A stretch of DNA of 64,000 nucleotides from Alistipes excrementigallinarum (lineage in GTDB: Bacteria > Bacteroidota > Bacteroidia > Bacteroidales > Rikenellaceae). Of this stretch, positions 1-10,969 are shown in pieces. The first letter of the stretch is position 1, and the number at the start of each line of letters is the position of its first letter. Location of the stretch: the NCBI GenBank assembly GCA_019112825.1, contig DXIP01000023.1, forward strand, positions 253,734 to 317,733, read 5' to 3'. The notes under the pieces were generated by a model. That model was not told the DNA's origin and searched no databases. It saw nothing but the letters and a program-made list of their open reading frames with translations. Made by a program: the position numbers and the translations under genes.

Positions 1-1
1 G

Positions 2-3000
2 GTGGTCAACTACTTCCGCCGCGAGGGCCGCGACCCCTATGAAACCGAACTCAGGATTCTCGATACCTACTGGAGCGACCACTGCCGCCACACCACCTTC
101 ACGACCCACCTCGAGGATATCTCGGTCGAGGAGTCGTTCGTGCGGGGCGACATCGAGGAGTCGCTCGCGCTCTACCTGCGCATCCGCCGCGAACTGGGCC
201 GCGAGCAGAAGAGCATCTGCCTGATGGACCTGGCCACCATCGGCGCCCGCTACCTGCGCAAGCACGGGCTGCTGGACGACCTCGAGGTGAGCGACGAGAA
301 CAACGCCTGCTCGGTCTATGTCGACGTCGACGTCGACGGACGCACGGAGCGCTGGCTGCTGCAGTTCAAGAACGAAACCCACAACCACCCGACCGAAATC
401 GAGCCCTTCGGCGGTGCGTCGACCTGTCTGGGCGGCGCCATCCGCGACCCGCTGTCGGGCCGCAGCTACGTCTACCAGGCGATGCGCGTGACGGGTGCGG
501 GCAACATCTACCAGAAGGTGAGCGACACGCTGCCGGGCAAACTGCCGCAGCGGGTCATCACCCACAAGGCCGCGGCCGGCTACTCGAGCTACGGCAACCA
601 GATTGGTCTGGCCACGACCCACGTGCGCGAAATCTACCACGAGGGCTATGTGGCCAAGCGCCTCGAGGTGGGCGCCGTGGTGGGCGCCGTCAAGGCCGAG
701 TCGGTGCGCCGCGAGAAGCCGCAGCCGGGCGACGTCATCCTGATGCTGGGCGGCCGTACGGGCCGTGACGGCATCGGCGGAGCGACCGGCTCGTCGAAGG
801 AGCACAACGCCAAGTCGCTCGAGACGTGCGGCAGCGAGGTGCAGAAGGGCAACGCCCCCGAGGAGCGCAAGCTCGAGCGGCTCTTCCGCCGTCCCGAGGT
901 GACGCGCCTCATCAAGAAGTCGAACGACTTCGGCGCCGGCGGCGTCAGCGTCGCCATCGGCGAGCTGGCCGACGGACTGGACATCCACCTCGACCGCGTG
1001 CGGGTGAAGTACAGCGGTCTGAATGCGACGGAGCTGGCCATCAGCGAGTCGCAGGAGCGCATGGCCGTGGTGGTCGAGGCGAAGGATGCCGAGGAGTTCA
1101 TGAAGTACTGCCGCGAGGAGAACATCGAGGTGGTGCAGGTGGCCGAGGTGACCGACACGGAGCGCATGCGGATGTACAACGGCGACCGTCTGGTGGTCGA
1201 CCTCTCGCGCGAATTCATCGACAGCGCCGGCGCCCGGCACTATGCTCAGGCGCGCATCGGCCGCGTCGAGCAGCGCGACCCCTTCCGCCGCGAGCTGCCT
1301 GGTGCGACGCTCGCCGAGAAGATGGCCGCCAATCTGAGCGACGACAACGTCCTCTCGCAGCGGGGCCTCATCGAGATGTTCGACTCGACGATTGGCCGCT
1401 CGACGGTGCTCATGCCCTTCGGCGGCCGGACGCAGGGGAGCGAGACGCAGGTCTCGGTGCAGAAGCTCCCGACCGACGGCTACACCGATACGGCCAGCAT
1501 CATGGCCTTCGGCTACAACCCCTTCCTGGCATCGTGGAGCCCCTACCACGGGGCAGCCTACGCCGTGGTCGAGGCTGCGGCGAAGGTGGTGGCCGCAGGT
1601 GCGCGCTACAACCGGATGCGCTACTCCTACCAGGAGTATTTCGAACGCATGACCAAGAACCCGACCTCGTGGGGCAAGCCGCTCGGCGCGCTGCTCGGCG
1701 CGCTGCGCATGCAGGTGGAGCTGGGGCTCCCCTCCATCGGCGGCAAGGACTCCATGTCGGGAACCTTCCAGGATATCAATGTGCCCCCGATGCTGATGGC
1801 CTTCGGCATCACGACGGTCAACGCCGGGCAGGTCATCTCGACCGACTTCAAGCGGCCGGGCAGCCGCCTCTACCTCGTGCGCCACACGCCGCGCGCAAGC
1901 TACATGCCCGATATGGAGCAGCTCAAGGCCAACTTCGGCTTCGTGAGCGACTGCATCGAGCGGGGCGACATCCTCTCGGCCTGGTCGGTGGGCTTCGGCG
2001 GCGTTGCCGAGGGTCTGGCCAAGATGGCCTTCGGCAACCGCATCGGTGCGCAGGTGAAGATGGACGAGCATGCGCTCTTCGACTACGCCTACGGCTCGAT
2101 TCTGGTCGAGAGCGCCGTCGAGCTGGACTACCCCTCGGCCGAGCTGCTGGGTGAGACCGTCGCCGACGAGGCGCTGATTGTCAACGGTGTGCGCATGCCG
2201 CTCGACGAGCTCTACCGCGCCAACACCGAGAAGTTCGCCACCATCTATCCCGACAAGGGCGAGAACCACGCCGAGGTGGTCGAGACCACGCCCGAGCGCC
2301 GCGTGTTCCACTACGAAGGCGAGGCGGTCGAGCATCCGGTGGCCTATCTGCCGGTCTTCCCCGGTACGAACTGCGACTACGATACGGCCAAGGCCTTCCG
2401 TCTGGCGGGCGCCGAGGTGACGACGAGCGTGCTCTGCAACCTCGAGGGCGACGACATCCTGCGCTCGATTCAGCAGATGAAGGAGCACATCTCCCGCTGC
2501 CACATCCTGGTGCTCAGCGGCGGCTTCTCGGCCGGCGACGAGCCCGACGGCAGCGGCAAGTTCATCGTCAACGTGCTGAACAACGCCGAAATCGCCGCCG
2601 AGATTCATGCGCTGCTCGACCGCGGCGGCCTGATTCTGGGCATCTGCAACGGCTTCCAGGCGCTGGTCAAGTCGGGACTGCTTCCCTACGGCCGTCTGGG
2701 CATGGTGAACGACTCCTCGCCGACGCTCTTCCGCAACGACATCAACCGCCACGTCTCGCAGATTGTCACGACGCGCGTGGCGTCGCTCAACTCGCCCTGG
2801 CTGGCCGGCTTCGAACTGGGCGAACTGCACTCGATTGCCGTCAGCCACGGCGAGGGCAAGTTCGTGGTGAGCGAAGAGCTGGCGCAGGAGCTCTTCGACA
2901 ACGGGCAGGTGGCCTTCCAGTATGCCGACTCCGAGGGTCGCGCCACGGCCGAGGCTCCCTGCAACCCCAACGGCTCGAACTTCGCCATCGAGGGCCTCAT

Positions 3001-3133
3001 CTCGCGTGACGGCCAGATTCTGGGCAAGATGGGCCACACGGAGCGCTGGGAGGAGAACCTCTACAAGAACATTGCGGGCAACCGCGAGCAGGCCATCTTC
3101 CGCAATGCAGTGAACTACTTCCGCAAGCGGTAG
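2..3133 (+). CDS. purL: Phosphoribosylformylglycinamidine synthase, large single-chain form (5' partial)
   Basis: PurL makes FGAM from FGAR, glutamine and ATP, step four of de novo IMP synthesis. The frame is open at the window edge, so about 190 N-terminal residues are missing compared with the usual ~1230-residue chain. Visible are the synthetase motif WSDHCRHT near the left end, the FKNETHNHP motif, two repeated ATP-binding halves (GGKDSMSG in the second), and a C-terminal class I glutaminase with nucleophile Cys in LGICNGFQ (about residue 882 of the visible part) and His/Glu in KMGHTER. Glutaminase and synthetase are fused, unlike the PurS/Q/L split of Gram-positives. It is the first visible gene of the purine operon; purC follows after 65 bp. 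Confidence 0.97.
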   Translation: MVNYFRREGRDPYETELRILDTYWSDHCRHTTFTTHLEDISVEESFVRGDIEESLALYLRIRRELGREQKSICLMDLATIGARYLRKHGLLDDLEVSDENNACSVYVDVDVDGRTERWLLQFKNETHNHPTEIEPFGGASTCLGGAIRDPLSGRSYVYQAMRVTGAGNIYQKVSDTLPGKLPQRVITHKAAAGYSSYGNQIGLATTHVREIYHEGYVAKRLEVGAVVGAVKAESVRREKPQPGDVILMLGGRTGRDGIGGATGSSKEHNAKSLETCGSEVQKGNAPEERKLERLFRRPEVTRLIKKSNDFGAGGVSVAIGELADGLDIHLDRVRVKYSGLNATELAISESQERMAVVVEAKDAEEFMKYCREENIEVVQVAEVTDTERMRMYNGDRLVVDLSREFIDSAGARHYAQARIGRVEQRDPFRRELPGATLAEKMAANLSDDNVLSQRGLIEMFDSTIGRSTVLMPFGGRTQGSETQVSVQKLPTDGYTDTASIMAFGYNPFLASWSPYHGAAYAVVEAAAKVVAAGARYNRMRYSYQEYFERMTKNPTSWGKPLGALLGALRMQVELGLPSIGGKDSMSGTFQDINVPPMLMAFGITTVNAGQVISTDFKRPGSRLYLVRHTPRASYMPDMEQLKANFGFVSDCIERGDILSAWSVGFGGVAEGLAKMAFGNRIGAQVKMDEHALFDYAYGSILVESAVELDYPSAELLGETVADEALIVNGVRMPLDELYRANTEKFATIYPDKGENHAEVVETTPERRVFHYEGEAVEHPVAYLPVFPGTNCDYDTAKAFRLAGAEVTTSVLCNLEGDDILRSIQQMKEHISRCHILVLSGGFSAGDEPDGSGKFIVNVLNNAEIAAEIHALLDRGGLILGICNGFQALVKSGLLPYGRLGMVNDSSPTLFRNDINRHVSQIVTTRVASLNSPWLAGFELGELHSIAVSHGEGKFVVSEELAQELFDNGQVAFQYADSEGRATAEAPCNPNGSNFAIEGLISRDGQILGKMGHTERWEENLYKNIAGNREQAIFRNAVNYFRKR

Positions 3134-3198
3134 AGGGCGCCGTGAACCCCGGAATTCAAGCAGTATAAGCAACAAACACAAGATACAGAATACAAACC

Positions 3199-3915
3199 AT
3201 GCAAAAGCTCGAAAAGTTTTACGACGGCAAGGCCAAGCAGGTGTTCAGCACGGACGACCCGGAGTATGTCATCATCCACTATACGGATGCGGCTACGGCG
3301 TTCAACAACATCAAGAAGGCCACCATCGTGAACAAGGGCATTCTGAACAACGCCATCTCGGCACTCATCTTCGAGCAGCTCGCCCGGGCGGGGGTCGAGA
3401 CCCACTACGTCCGCACGCTCAACGAACGCGAGCAGCTGTGCCGCCGCGTCGCGATTATCCCGCTCGAGGTCATCGTCCGCAACGTCATCGCAGGGTCGAT
3501 GGCGCAGCGGCTCGGCATCGAGGAGGGGACGCGGCCGTCGAACGTGATTTACGACATCTGCTACAAGCGCGACGAACTGGGCGACCCGCTCATCAACGAC
3601 CACCACGCCGTGGCGCTGGGGCTGGTGACCTACGAGGAGCTGGACCGCATCTACCGGATGACGGCCCGCATCAACGAGGTTTTGAAGGAGCTCTTCGCCC
3701 GCATCAACATCTCCCTGGTCGATTTCAAAATCGAGTTCGGCCGCACCTCCGACGGGCGGATTATCCTGGCCGACGAGATTTCGCCCGACACCTGCCGCCT
3801 GTGGGACATGACGACCGGCGAGCGTCTGGACAAGGACCGCTTCCGCCGCGACCTGGGCCGTGTGCGCGAGGCCTATGAGGAGATTCTCAACCGACTGAAA
3901 AAAATCTGTGCCTGA
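3199..3915 (+). CDS. purC: SAICAR synthase (phosphoribosylaminoimidazole-succinocarboxamide synthase)
   Basis: PurC joins CAIR and aspartate with ATP to give SAICAR. The 238-residue chain is the normal length for the short bacterial form. It opens with the typical KLEKFYDGKAKQVF strand-turn and carries the signatures VIVRNVIAGSMAQR and LVDFKIEFGR, with DEISPDTCRLWD near the C-terminus, which binds Mg-ATP. The start ATG at 3199 follows an A-rich leader without a clear Shine-Dalgarno. Its TGA stop lies 1 nt before the purF ATG, so the two are probably translationally coupled. Confidence 0.97.
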   Translation: MQKLEKFYDGKAKQVFSTDDPEYVIIHYTDAATAFNNIKKATIVNKGILNNAISALIFEQLARAGVETHYVRTLNEREQLCRRVAIIPLEVIVRNVIAGSMAQRLGIEEGTRPSNVIYDICYKRDELGDPLINDHHAVALGLVTYEELDRIYRMTARINEVLKELFARINISLVDFKIEFGRTSDGRIILADEISPDTCRLWDMTTGERLDKDRFRRDLGRVREAYEEILNRLKKICA

Positions 3916-3916
3916 C

Positions 3917-5332
3917 ATGATAGAGAAGATTCAAGAGCGCGAGTTGCACGAGGAGTGCGGCGTCTTCGGTGTCTACGGGGTGCCCAATGCGGCCTCGCTG
4001 ACCTACTACGGACTCCACGCCCTGCAGCACCGCGGGCAGGAGGGCGCCGGCATCGTGGCTGTCGACGCCGGGAAGAACTTCCGCCGCATCAAGGGAGCCG
4101 GACTGGTGACCGAGGTCTTCGACGAGGCGAAGCTCGCCACCCTGCGCGGCAGCATGGCCATCGGCCACGTGCGCTATGCGACCACGGGCGGCGGCGGTGC
4201 GGAGAACATCCAGCCCTTCCTCTTCCGCCACAACTCGGGCGACTTCGCCCTGGCGCACAACGGCAACATCGTCAACTCGCAGCTGTTGCGCGAGTATCTC
4301 GAGAACAAGGGAAGCCTCTTCCAGTCGACCTCCGACAGCGAGATTCTGGCCCACCTCATCAAGAAGGAGACCCGCTACCACGACCGTCCGCGCATCTACT
4401 CGATTATCGATGCGCTGAACATGCTCGAAGGGGCCTTCGCCTTCCTGATTATGACGGGCAACCGCATCTATGCCTGCCGCGACAAGTACGGACTGCGCCC
4501 CCTCTCGATTGGACGGCTGGGCGAGGGCTACGTGCTCAGCAGCGAGACCTGCGCCTTCGACGTCATCGGCGCCGAGTTCGTGCGCGACGTCGAGCCGGGC
4601 GAAATCGTCACCATCGACGAGAAGGGGATTCGCAGCAGCGACTACTCGATGTACAAGCGCCACGAGATGTGCGCGATGGAGTACATCTACTTCGCGCGCC
4701 CCGACAGCGACATCGAGGGGTGCAACGTCCACGCCTACCGCAAGGAGTCGGGACGTCTGCTCTTCCGCGAGGCGCCCGCCGTGGCCGACATCGTGGTGGG
4801 AGTCCCCGATTCGAGCCTCAGTGCCGCGATGGGCTATGCCGAGGCGAGCGGACTGCCCTACGAGATGGGGCTCATCAAGAACAAGTACATCGGCCGCACC
4901 TTCATCCAGCCCTCGCAGGAGCTGCGCGAGAAGGGCGTGCGGATGAAGCTCTCGGCCGTGCGGACCATCGTGCGCGGCAAGCGCGTGGTGCTTGTCGACG
5001 ACTCGATTGTGCGCGGCACCACCTCGCGGCGCATCGTGGCGATGCTTCGGCAGGCGGGAGCCACCGAGGTGCATGTCCGCATCGCCAGCCCCGCGATGAC
5101 GAACCCCTGCTTCTACGGGGTCGACACCTCGACCTACGACGAGCTCATCTCGGCCCGCAAGAACTGCGCGGAGGTCTGCGCCGAAATCGGGGCCGACTCG
5201 CTCTCCTTCCTCTCGCCCGAGTCGGTGCTCAAGGCCGGCAACCGCAAGGAGCTCTGCATGGCCTGCTTCACGGGGCACTATCCCACGGCGCTCTACAGCC
5301 GTGTGGAGGAGGCCAACAAGGATGGCAAATAG
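3917..5332 (+). CDS. purF: Amidophosphoribosyltransferase
   Basis: PurF commits PRPP to purine synthesis by transferring the amide of glutamine. I chose ATG 3917 (471 residues) over GTG 3908, because it leaves a 13-residue propeptide before Cys14 of ECGVFGVYG, the N-terminal nucleophile exposed after processing. Glutaminase residues are followed by a PRPP site, VVLVDDSIVRGTTSRR. Cysteines in CAMEYIYF, NPCFYG and ELCMACFTG match the four ligands of the structural [4Fe-4S] cluster in the Bacillus-type enzyme, so this copy is probably oxygen-sensitive and propeptide-processed. It almost overlaps purC and precedes purM by 57 bp. Confidence 0.96.
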   Translation: MIEKIQERELHEECGVFGVYGVPNAASLTYYGLHALQHRGQEGAGIVAVDAGKNFRRIKGAGLVTEVFDEAKLATLRGSMAIGHVRYATTGGGGAENIQPFLFRHNSGDFALAHNGNIVNSQLLREYLENKGSLFQSTSDSEILAHLIKKETRYHDRPRIYSIIDALNMLEGAFAFLIMTGNRIYACRDKYGLRPLSIGRLGEGYVLSSETCAFDVIGAEFVRDVEPGEIVTIDEKGIRSSDYSMYKRHEMCAMEYIYFARPDSDIEGCNVHAYRKESGRLLFREAPAVADIVVGVPDSSLSAAMGYAEASGLPYEMGLIKNKYIGRTFIQPSQELREKGVRMKLSAVRTIVRGKRVVLVDDSIVRGTTSRRIVAMLRQAGATEVHVRIASPAMTNPCFYGVDTSTYDELISARKNCAEVCAEIGADSLSFLSPESVLKAGNRKELCMACFTGHYPTALYSRVEEANKDGK

Positions 5333-5389
5333 CCTCGCAGAGACAGATAAGAAGAATTGAAGTAAGAACCTTAAAAACAATAGAATTTC

Positions 5390-6415
5390 ATGGCTCAATC
5401 CTATGAAAAGGCCGGCGTGAATCTCGAAGCCGGATACGAAGTGGTGCGGCGCATCAAGAAGCATGTGGCATCGACCTCGCGCCCGGGTACGATGGGTAAT
5501 ATCGGCGCCTTCGGCGGCATGTTCGACCTGGCGTCGCTCGGCGTGAAGGAACCCGTGCTGGTCAGCGGCACGGACGGCGTGGGCACGAAGCTCAAGCTGG
5601 CTTTCGAAATGGACAAACACGACACCATCGGTATCGACGCCGTGGCGATGTGCGTCAACGACGTGCTGGCCCAGGGTGCCGAACCGCTGCTCTTCCTCGA
5701 CTATGTGGCCGTGGGGCACAACGAACCCCGTAAAATCGAGGCCATCGTAGCGGGCGTGGCCGAAGGGTGCCGCCAGGCGGGTGCCGCTCTGGTGGGCGGC
5801 GAGACGGCCGAGATGCCGGGCATGTATGCAGCCGGCGAGTACGACATCGCGGGCTTCACGGTCGGCGTGGTCGAGAAGTCGAAGCTCATCGACGGCTCGA
5901 AGGTCAAGGCGGGCGACGTGCTGGTGGGCATCGCCTCGAGCGGCGTCCACTCGAACGGCTTCAGCCTCGTGCGCAAGATTGTGGCCGACAACGGATTCGA
6001 CCTCCACAAGGTCTACCCCGAGCTGTCGCACAACCTGCTGGGCGAGGTGCTGCTCACGCCGACGAAAATCTATGTGAAGCAGGTGCTCGAGGTGATTCGC
6101 AACTGCGATGTCCACGGCATCAGCCACATCACGGGCGGCGGCTTCGACGAGAACATTCCCCGCATCCTGCACGACGGCCAGGGTCTCGACATCGAGGAGG
6201 GCACGTGGGAGATTCTCCCCGTCTTCCGCTTCCTCGAGAAGTACGGCAAGGTGCCTCACCGCGAGATGTTCAACATCTTCAACATGGGTATCGGCATGGT
6301 CATCGCCCTCGACTCTTCGGAGGCGCAGCGTGCCATCGACATCCTGACGGCCGCAGGCGAGAAGGCCTCGGTCATCGGCCGCGTGACCGACACCGAAGGG
6401 GTCGTCATCCGTTAG
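5390..6415 (+). CDS. purM: Phosphoribosylformylglycinamidine cyclo-ligase (AIR synthase)
   Basis: PurM closes FGAM to AIR with ATP. The 341-residue protein has the family signatures SGTDGVGTKLKLAFEM and DAVAMCVNDVL in the N-terminal ATP-binding half, GGETAEMPGMY, and GGGFDENIPRIL in the C-terminal half. It is related in fold to the synthetase part of PurL upstream. The ATG follows an A-rich leader. Only 4 nt separate its stop from purN, which suggests coupled translation of consecutive one-carbon steps. Confidence 0.97.
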   Translation: MAQSYEKAGVNLEAGYEVVRRIKKHVASTSRPGTMGNIGAFGGMFDLASLGVKEPVLVSGTDGVGTKLKLAFEMDKHDTIGIDAVAMCVNDVLAQGAEPLLFLDYVAVGHNEPRKIEAIVAGVAEGCRQAGAALVGGETAEMPGMYAAGEYDIAGFTVGVVEKSKLIDGSKVKAGDVLVGIASSGVHSNGFSLVRKIVADNGFDLHKVYPELSHNLLGEVLLTPTKIYVKQVLEVIRNCDVHGISHITGGGFDENIPRILHDGQGLDIEEGTWEILPVFRFLEKYGKVPHREMFNIFNMGIGMVIALDSSEAQRAIDILTAAGEKASVIGRVTDTEGVVIR

Positions 6416-6419
6416 TGCC

Positions 6420-7067
6420 ATGAAGCGACGGATTGCGGTATTCGCCAGCGGCAACGGCTCCAACTTCGAGGCCATCGCCACGGCGTGCGATACGGGCGAG
6501 CTGCAGGCCGAGGTGGCGCTGATGGTCTGCGACCGGCCCGGAGCGCCGGTCGTGGAGCGGGCTGCCGCCCACGGCGTCGAGAGCTACGTCTTTGCCCCCC
6601 GCGAGTTCGCCTCGAAGGCCGACTTCGAGCGCGAGATTGTGCGGCGGCTCGACGAGGCGGGCGTCGAACTGGTCTGCCTGGCGGGCTACATGCGCATCGT
6701 GGGACCGACGCTGCTCGGGGCCTACGAAGGGCGCATCATCAACCTCCACCCCTCGCTGCTCCCCTCCTTCCGCGGAGCGCACGCCATCGAACAGGCGCTC
6801 GACTACGGCGTCAAGGTCTTCGGTGTGACGATTCACTGGGTCGATGCGACGCTCGACGGCGGGCGCATCATCGCGCAGCGCGCCTTTGGCTACGAGGGGC
6901 ATGATTTGGAGGAACTCGAGGCGATGATTCACTGTGTGGAGCACCCGCTCTATATCGAGACCATCGCCCGGCTGCTCGACGGCGGACTCCGGGACCGGGG
7001 ACCGGCTGCGGGGGCCGCGGAGGAAAAGAAACAGGAACAACCAACACAAACAAACGATAAACAATAA
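6420..7067 (+). CDS. purN: Phosphoribosylglycinamide formyltransferase, folate-dependent
   Basis: PurN transfers a formyl group from 10-formyl-THF to GAR. The N-terminus RIAVFASGNGSNFEAI is the GAR-binding start, and the catalytic Asn/His lie in INLHPSLLPSF with the Asp in HWVDATLDGG. The core is the usual ~190 residues; the last ~25 residues form a low-complexity polar tail (GPAAGAAEEKKQEQ...) that looks dispensable. It sits 4 nt after purM and 3 nt before purH. The folate cofactor could be supplied by FolD at the end of the same operon. Confidence 0.96.
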   Translation: MKRRIAVFASGNGSNFEAIATACDTGELQAEVALMVCDRPGAPVVERAAAHGVESYVFAPREFASKADFEREIVRRLDEAGVELVCLAGYMRIVGPTLLGAYEGRIINLHPSLLPSFRGAHAIEQALDYGVKVFGVTIHWVDATLDGGRIIAQRAFGYEGHDLEELEAMIHCVEHPLYIETIARLLDGGLRDRGPAAGAAEEKKQEQPTQTNDKQ

Positions 7068-7070
7068 GAT

Positions 7071-8600
7071 ATGCGAGCATTAATCAGCGTAAGCGACAAG
7101 ACCGGCGTGGTCGATTTTGCCCGGGGGCTGCGGAGCCTCGGCTGGGAGGTCATCGCCACGGGCGGCACCATGAAGCTGCTCCGCGAGAACGGTGTGGAGG
7201 TAATCAACATCAGCGACGTGACGGGTTTCCCGGAAATCTGCGACGGCCGCGTGAAGACGCTCCATCCCAAGGTGCACGGCGGTCTGCTGGCCCGCCGCGA
7301 CGACCCGTTGCACATGGCGGCGCTCAAGGAGAACGGCATTGAACTCATCGACATGGTCTGCGTCAACCTCTATCCCTTCCGTCAGACCATCTCCAAACCC
7401 GACGTGAAGATGGAGGACGCCATCGAGAACATCGACATCGGCGGCCCCTCGATGCTGCGTTCGGCGGCCAAGAACTGGGCCGACGTGACGGTCGTATGCG
7501 ACCCGGCAGACTATGCTGCGGTGCTCGACGAGCTGCGTGCCGAAGGTACGACGCGCCGCGAAACGCGTCTGCGCCTCTCGGCCAAGGCCTTTACCCATAC
7601 GGCCGAGTACGATACGATGATTGCCACCTACATGCGCGCCCAGGCGGGGCTCAACGAGAAGCTCTTCCTCGAGTTCGACCTGGTGCAGTCGCTCCGCTAT
7701 GGCGAGAATCCTCACCAGGCGGCCAAGTTCTACCGCGAGGAGAAGCACGTTCCCTACTCGCTGGCCTTCGCCCGCCAGCTCAACGGCAAGGAGCTCTCGT
7801 ACAACAACATCCAGGATGCCAATGCGGCGCTCTGCATCGTCCGTGAGTTCGACGAGCCCTTCTGCGTGGGTCTGAAGCACATGAACCCCTGCGGCGCCGC
7901 TACGGGCCGCGACGTGGTCGAGGCGTGGAAGAAGGCCTACGAGGCCGACAAGGTGTCGATTTTCGGCGGCATCGTGGCGACGAACCGTCCCGTAACGCTC
8001 GAGGCAGCCGAGCTGATGAAGCCCATCTTCCTCGAGATTATCATGGCGCCGTCGTTCACCGACGAGGCCCTCGAGCTGCTCCGCACGAAGAAGAACCTGC
8101 GTCTGCTCGAGGTCGACATGACGCGCGGCGAGGTGGACCGCAAGCAGTACGTGAGCGTGAACGGCGGTCTGCTGGTGCAGGACCTCGACCTGACGACCAA
8201 GCACGTCGACGCCTCGATGTGCGTGACGGAGACGAAGCCCGCCCCCGAGCAGATGGAGGACCTGAACTTCGGCTGGCGCATCGTCAAGCATGTGAAGTCG
8301 AACGCCATCGTGGCGGTCAAGGACGGACGCACGCTGGGCGTGGGCGCCGGTCAGATGAACCGCATCGGTTCGGCCGAAATTGCCCTCAAGCAGGCGCGTG
8401 CGGCCGGTGTGACCGAGGGTCTGGTGCTTGCCTCGGACGGCTTCTTCCCCTTCGACGACTGCGTGGCGCTGGCCTCCGAGTACGGCGTGACGGCCATCGT
8501 CCAGCCGGGCGGCTCGGTGCGTGACGGAGAGTCCATCAGCAAGGCCAACGAGAAGGGCATTGCCATGTGTTTCACGGGCGAGCGCCACTTCAAGCATTAA
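7071..8600 (+). CDS. purH: Bifunctional AICAR formyltransferase / IMP cyclohydrolase
   Basis: PurH performs the last two steps to IMP. The N-terminal ~190 residues are the MGS-like IMP cyclohydrolase (SVSDKTGVVDFARGL, ATGGTMKLL, KTLHPKVHGG). The C-terminal ~310 residues are the AICAR formyltransferase with the catalytic Lys/His in GLKHMNPCGAA and the end motif FPFDDCV. At 509 residues the length is ordinary. It is packed 3 nt behind purN. An 84-nt spacer with a stable hairpin separates it from purD. Confidence 0.97.
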   Translation: MRALISVSDKTGVVDFARGLRSLGWEVIATGGTMKLLRENGVEVINISDVTGFPEICDGRVKTLHPKVHGGLLARRDDPLHMAALKENGIELIDMVCVNLYPFRQTISKPDVKMEDAIENIDIGGPSMLRSAAKNWADVTVVCDPADYAAVLDELRAEGTTRRETRLRLSAKAFTHTAEYDTMIATYMRAQAGLNEKLFLEFDLVQSLRYGENPHQAAKFYREEKHVPYSLAFARQLNGKELSYNNIQDANAALCIVREFDEPFCVGLKHMNPCGAATGRDVVEAWKKAYEADKVSIFGGIVATNRPVTLEAAELMKPIFLEIIMAPSFTDEALELLRTKKNLRLLEVDMTRGEVDRKQYVSVNGGLLVQDLDLTTKHVDASMCVTETKPAPEQMEDLNFGWRIVKHVKSNAIVAVKDGRTLGVGAGQMNRIGSAEIALKQARAAGVTEGLVLASDGFFPFDDCVALASEYGVTAIVQPGGSVRDGESISKANEKGIAMCFTGERHFKH

Positions 8601-8610
8601 CAGGACAGAG

Positions 8611-8649
8611 ACGGGGCGGCGGACTCCTCCGTGAAGTCTGCCGTCCCGT
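8611..8649 (+). promoter_or_regulatory. Hairpin between purH and purD
   Basis: Arms 8611-8624 and 8636-8649 pair over 14 bp (two G-U wobbles) with an 11-nt loop. There is only a weak T-rich stretch (8650-8660) after it. It lies inside the purine operon, so it could be a partial terminator or an mRNA processing/stability element that lowers purD-folD expression. The pairing is read directly; the role is a guess. Confidence 0.45.
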
Positions 8650-8684
8650 ATCGTTTCATTACAAATCCAACAACCGTTCGCAAT

Positions 8685-9935
<1,251 letters not shown>

Positions 9936-9989
9936 CGGCGTGCGGATGCGAATACCGAACAACAACAAACGAACAACCTGATTGACAGC

Positions 9990-10841
9990 ATGATTATTAG
10001 TGGAAAAGAGCTCTCGGCGCAACTCAAGGCCGAGATGGCGGAGAAGGTGAAGGGCTTTCCCGCATTGTATGGACGGGTGCCCCACCTGGTGGTGATTCTC
10101 GTGGGCGAGGACCCGGGCAGCGTGAGCTATGTGAAGGGCAAGGCGAAGGCTTCGGCCGAGGTGGGGATTCGCAACACCACCATCCGCAAGCCCGACACCA
10201 TCTCGGAGCAGGAGCTGCTGGAGCTCATCGCGCAGCTCAATGCCGACGACGAGGTGGACGGCATTCTGGTGCAGCTGCCGCTGCCGAAGCACATCGACGA
10301 GGACAAGGTGATTGCCGCCATCGACAAGGCGAAGGATGTCGACGGATTCCATCCGCTCAACGTCGCCGCCCTGTGGCAGAAGCAGCCCTGCACGCTTCCC
10401 TGCACCCCGAAGGGCATCATCAAGATGCTCAAGGCGGCCGGTGTGACCATCGAGGGGAAGCGGGCCGTGGTCATCGGCCGCAGCAACATCGTGGGTCTTC
10501 CCGTCTCGAAGCTGCTGCTCGACGAGAACGCCACGGTGACGATGACCCACAGCCGTACGCGTAACCTTGCGGAGGTGACGCGCCAGGCGGAGATTCTGGT
10601 GGTGGCCATCGGCCGCCCGAAGTTCGTGACGGCCGACATGGTTGCCGACGGGGCGGTGGTCATCGACGTGGGTGTGAACCGCGACCCGGAGACGGGCAAG
10701 CTGTGCGGCGACGTCGACTTTGCGGCCATCGAGCCGAAGGCCTCGGTCATCACTCCGGTGCCGGGCGGCGTGGGTCCCATGACCATCTGCTGCCTGATGG
10801 AGAATACCATCGAGTGCTTCCTCCGCCGTCGGGCGAAGTAG
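9990..10841 (+). CDS. folD: Bifunctional methylene-THF dehydrogenase / methenyl-THF cyclohydrolase
   Basis: FolD converts 5,10-methylene-THF to 10-formyl-THF, the formyl donor of PurN and PurH. The 283-residue chain has the substrate region with the catalytic Lys in YVKGKAKA, the DGILVQLPLPKHI motif, the Rossmann segment VIGRSNIVGLPVSKLL and the C-terminal signature PVPGGVGPMT. It is the last gene of the purine run and is followed within 60 bp by a strong terminator. Placing folD here ties one-carbon supply to purine demand. Confidence 0.96.
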   Translation: MIISGKELSAQLKAEMAEKVKGFPALYGRVPHLVVILVGEDPGSVSYVKGKAKASAEVGIRNTTIRKPDTISEQELLELIAQLNADDEVDGILVQLPLPKHIDEDKVIAAIDKAKDVDGFHPLNVAALWQKQPCTLPCTPKGIIKMLKAAGVTIEGKRAVVIGRSNIVGLPVSKLLLDENATVTMTHSRTRNLAEVTRQAEILVVAIGRPKFVTADMVADGAVVIDVGVNRDPETGKLCGDVDFAAIEPKASVITPVPGGVGPMTICCLMENTIECFLRRRAK

Positions 10842-10891
10842 TGCGTCCGGGCGGTCCGAAGGCAGCGAAGGCTGCCGGTAAAAGTCTGTAA

Positions 10892-10936
10892 AAGAGAAGG
10901 CCCCGAAGATAAACTCTTCGGGGTCTTCTCTTGTTT
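10892..10936 (+). terminator. Terminator of the purine operon
   Basis: An inverted repeat, AGAGAAG-CCCCGAAGA with TCTTCGGGG-CTTCTCT, encloses a short A-rich loop and runs into TTGTTTTG. This is a standard intrinsic terminator 50 bp after folD. Confidence 0.85.
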
Positions 10937-10969
10937 TGCGGCCTGCCGATGCGCGGCTTGCACCGGGCG

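Noticed and set aside
3908..3916. GTG at 3908 as purF start
   Set aside because: It would overlap purC by 8 nt and lengthen the propeptide; ATG 3917 places the catalytic Cys at position 14 as in other PurF precursors.
3887..6481. 864-codon minus-strand open frame opposite purF-purM
   Set aside because: Antisense shadow: G+C-rich codons in the real genes leave the opposite strand free of stops. Composition is His/Arg/Val-rich with no family motif.
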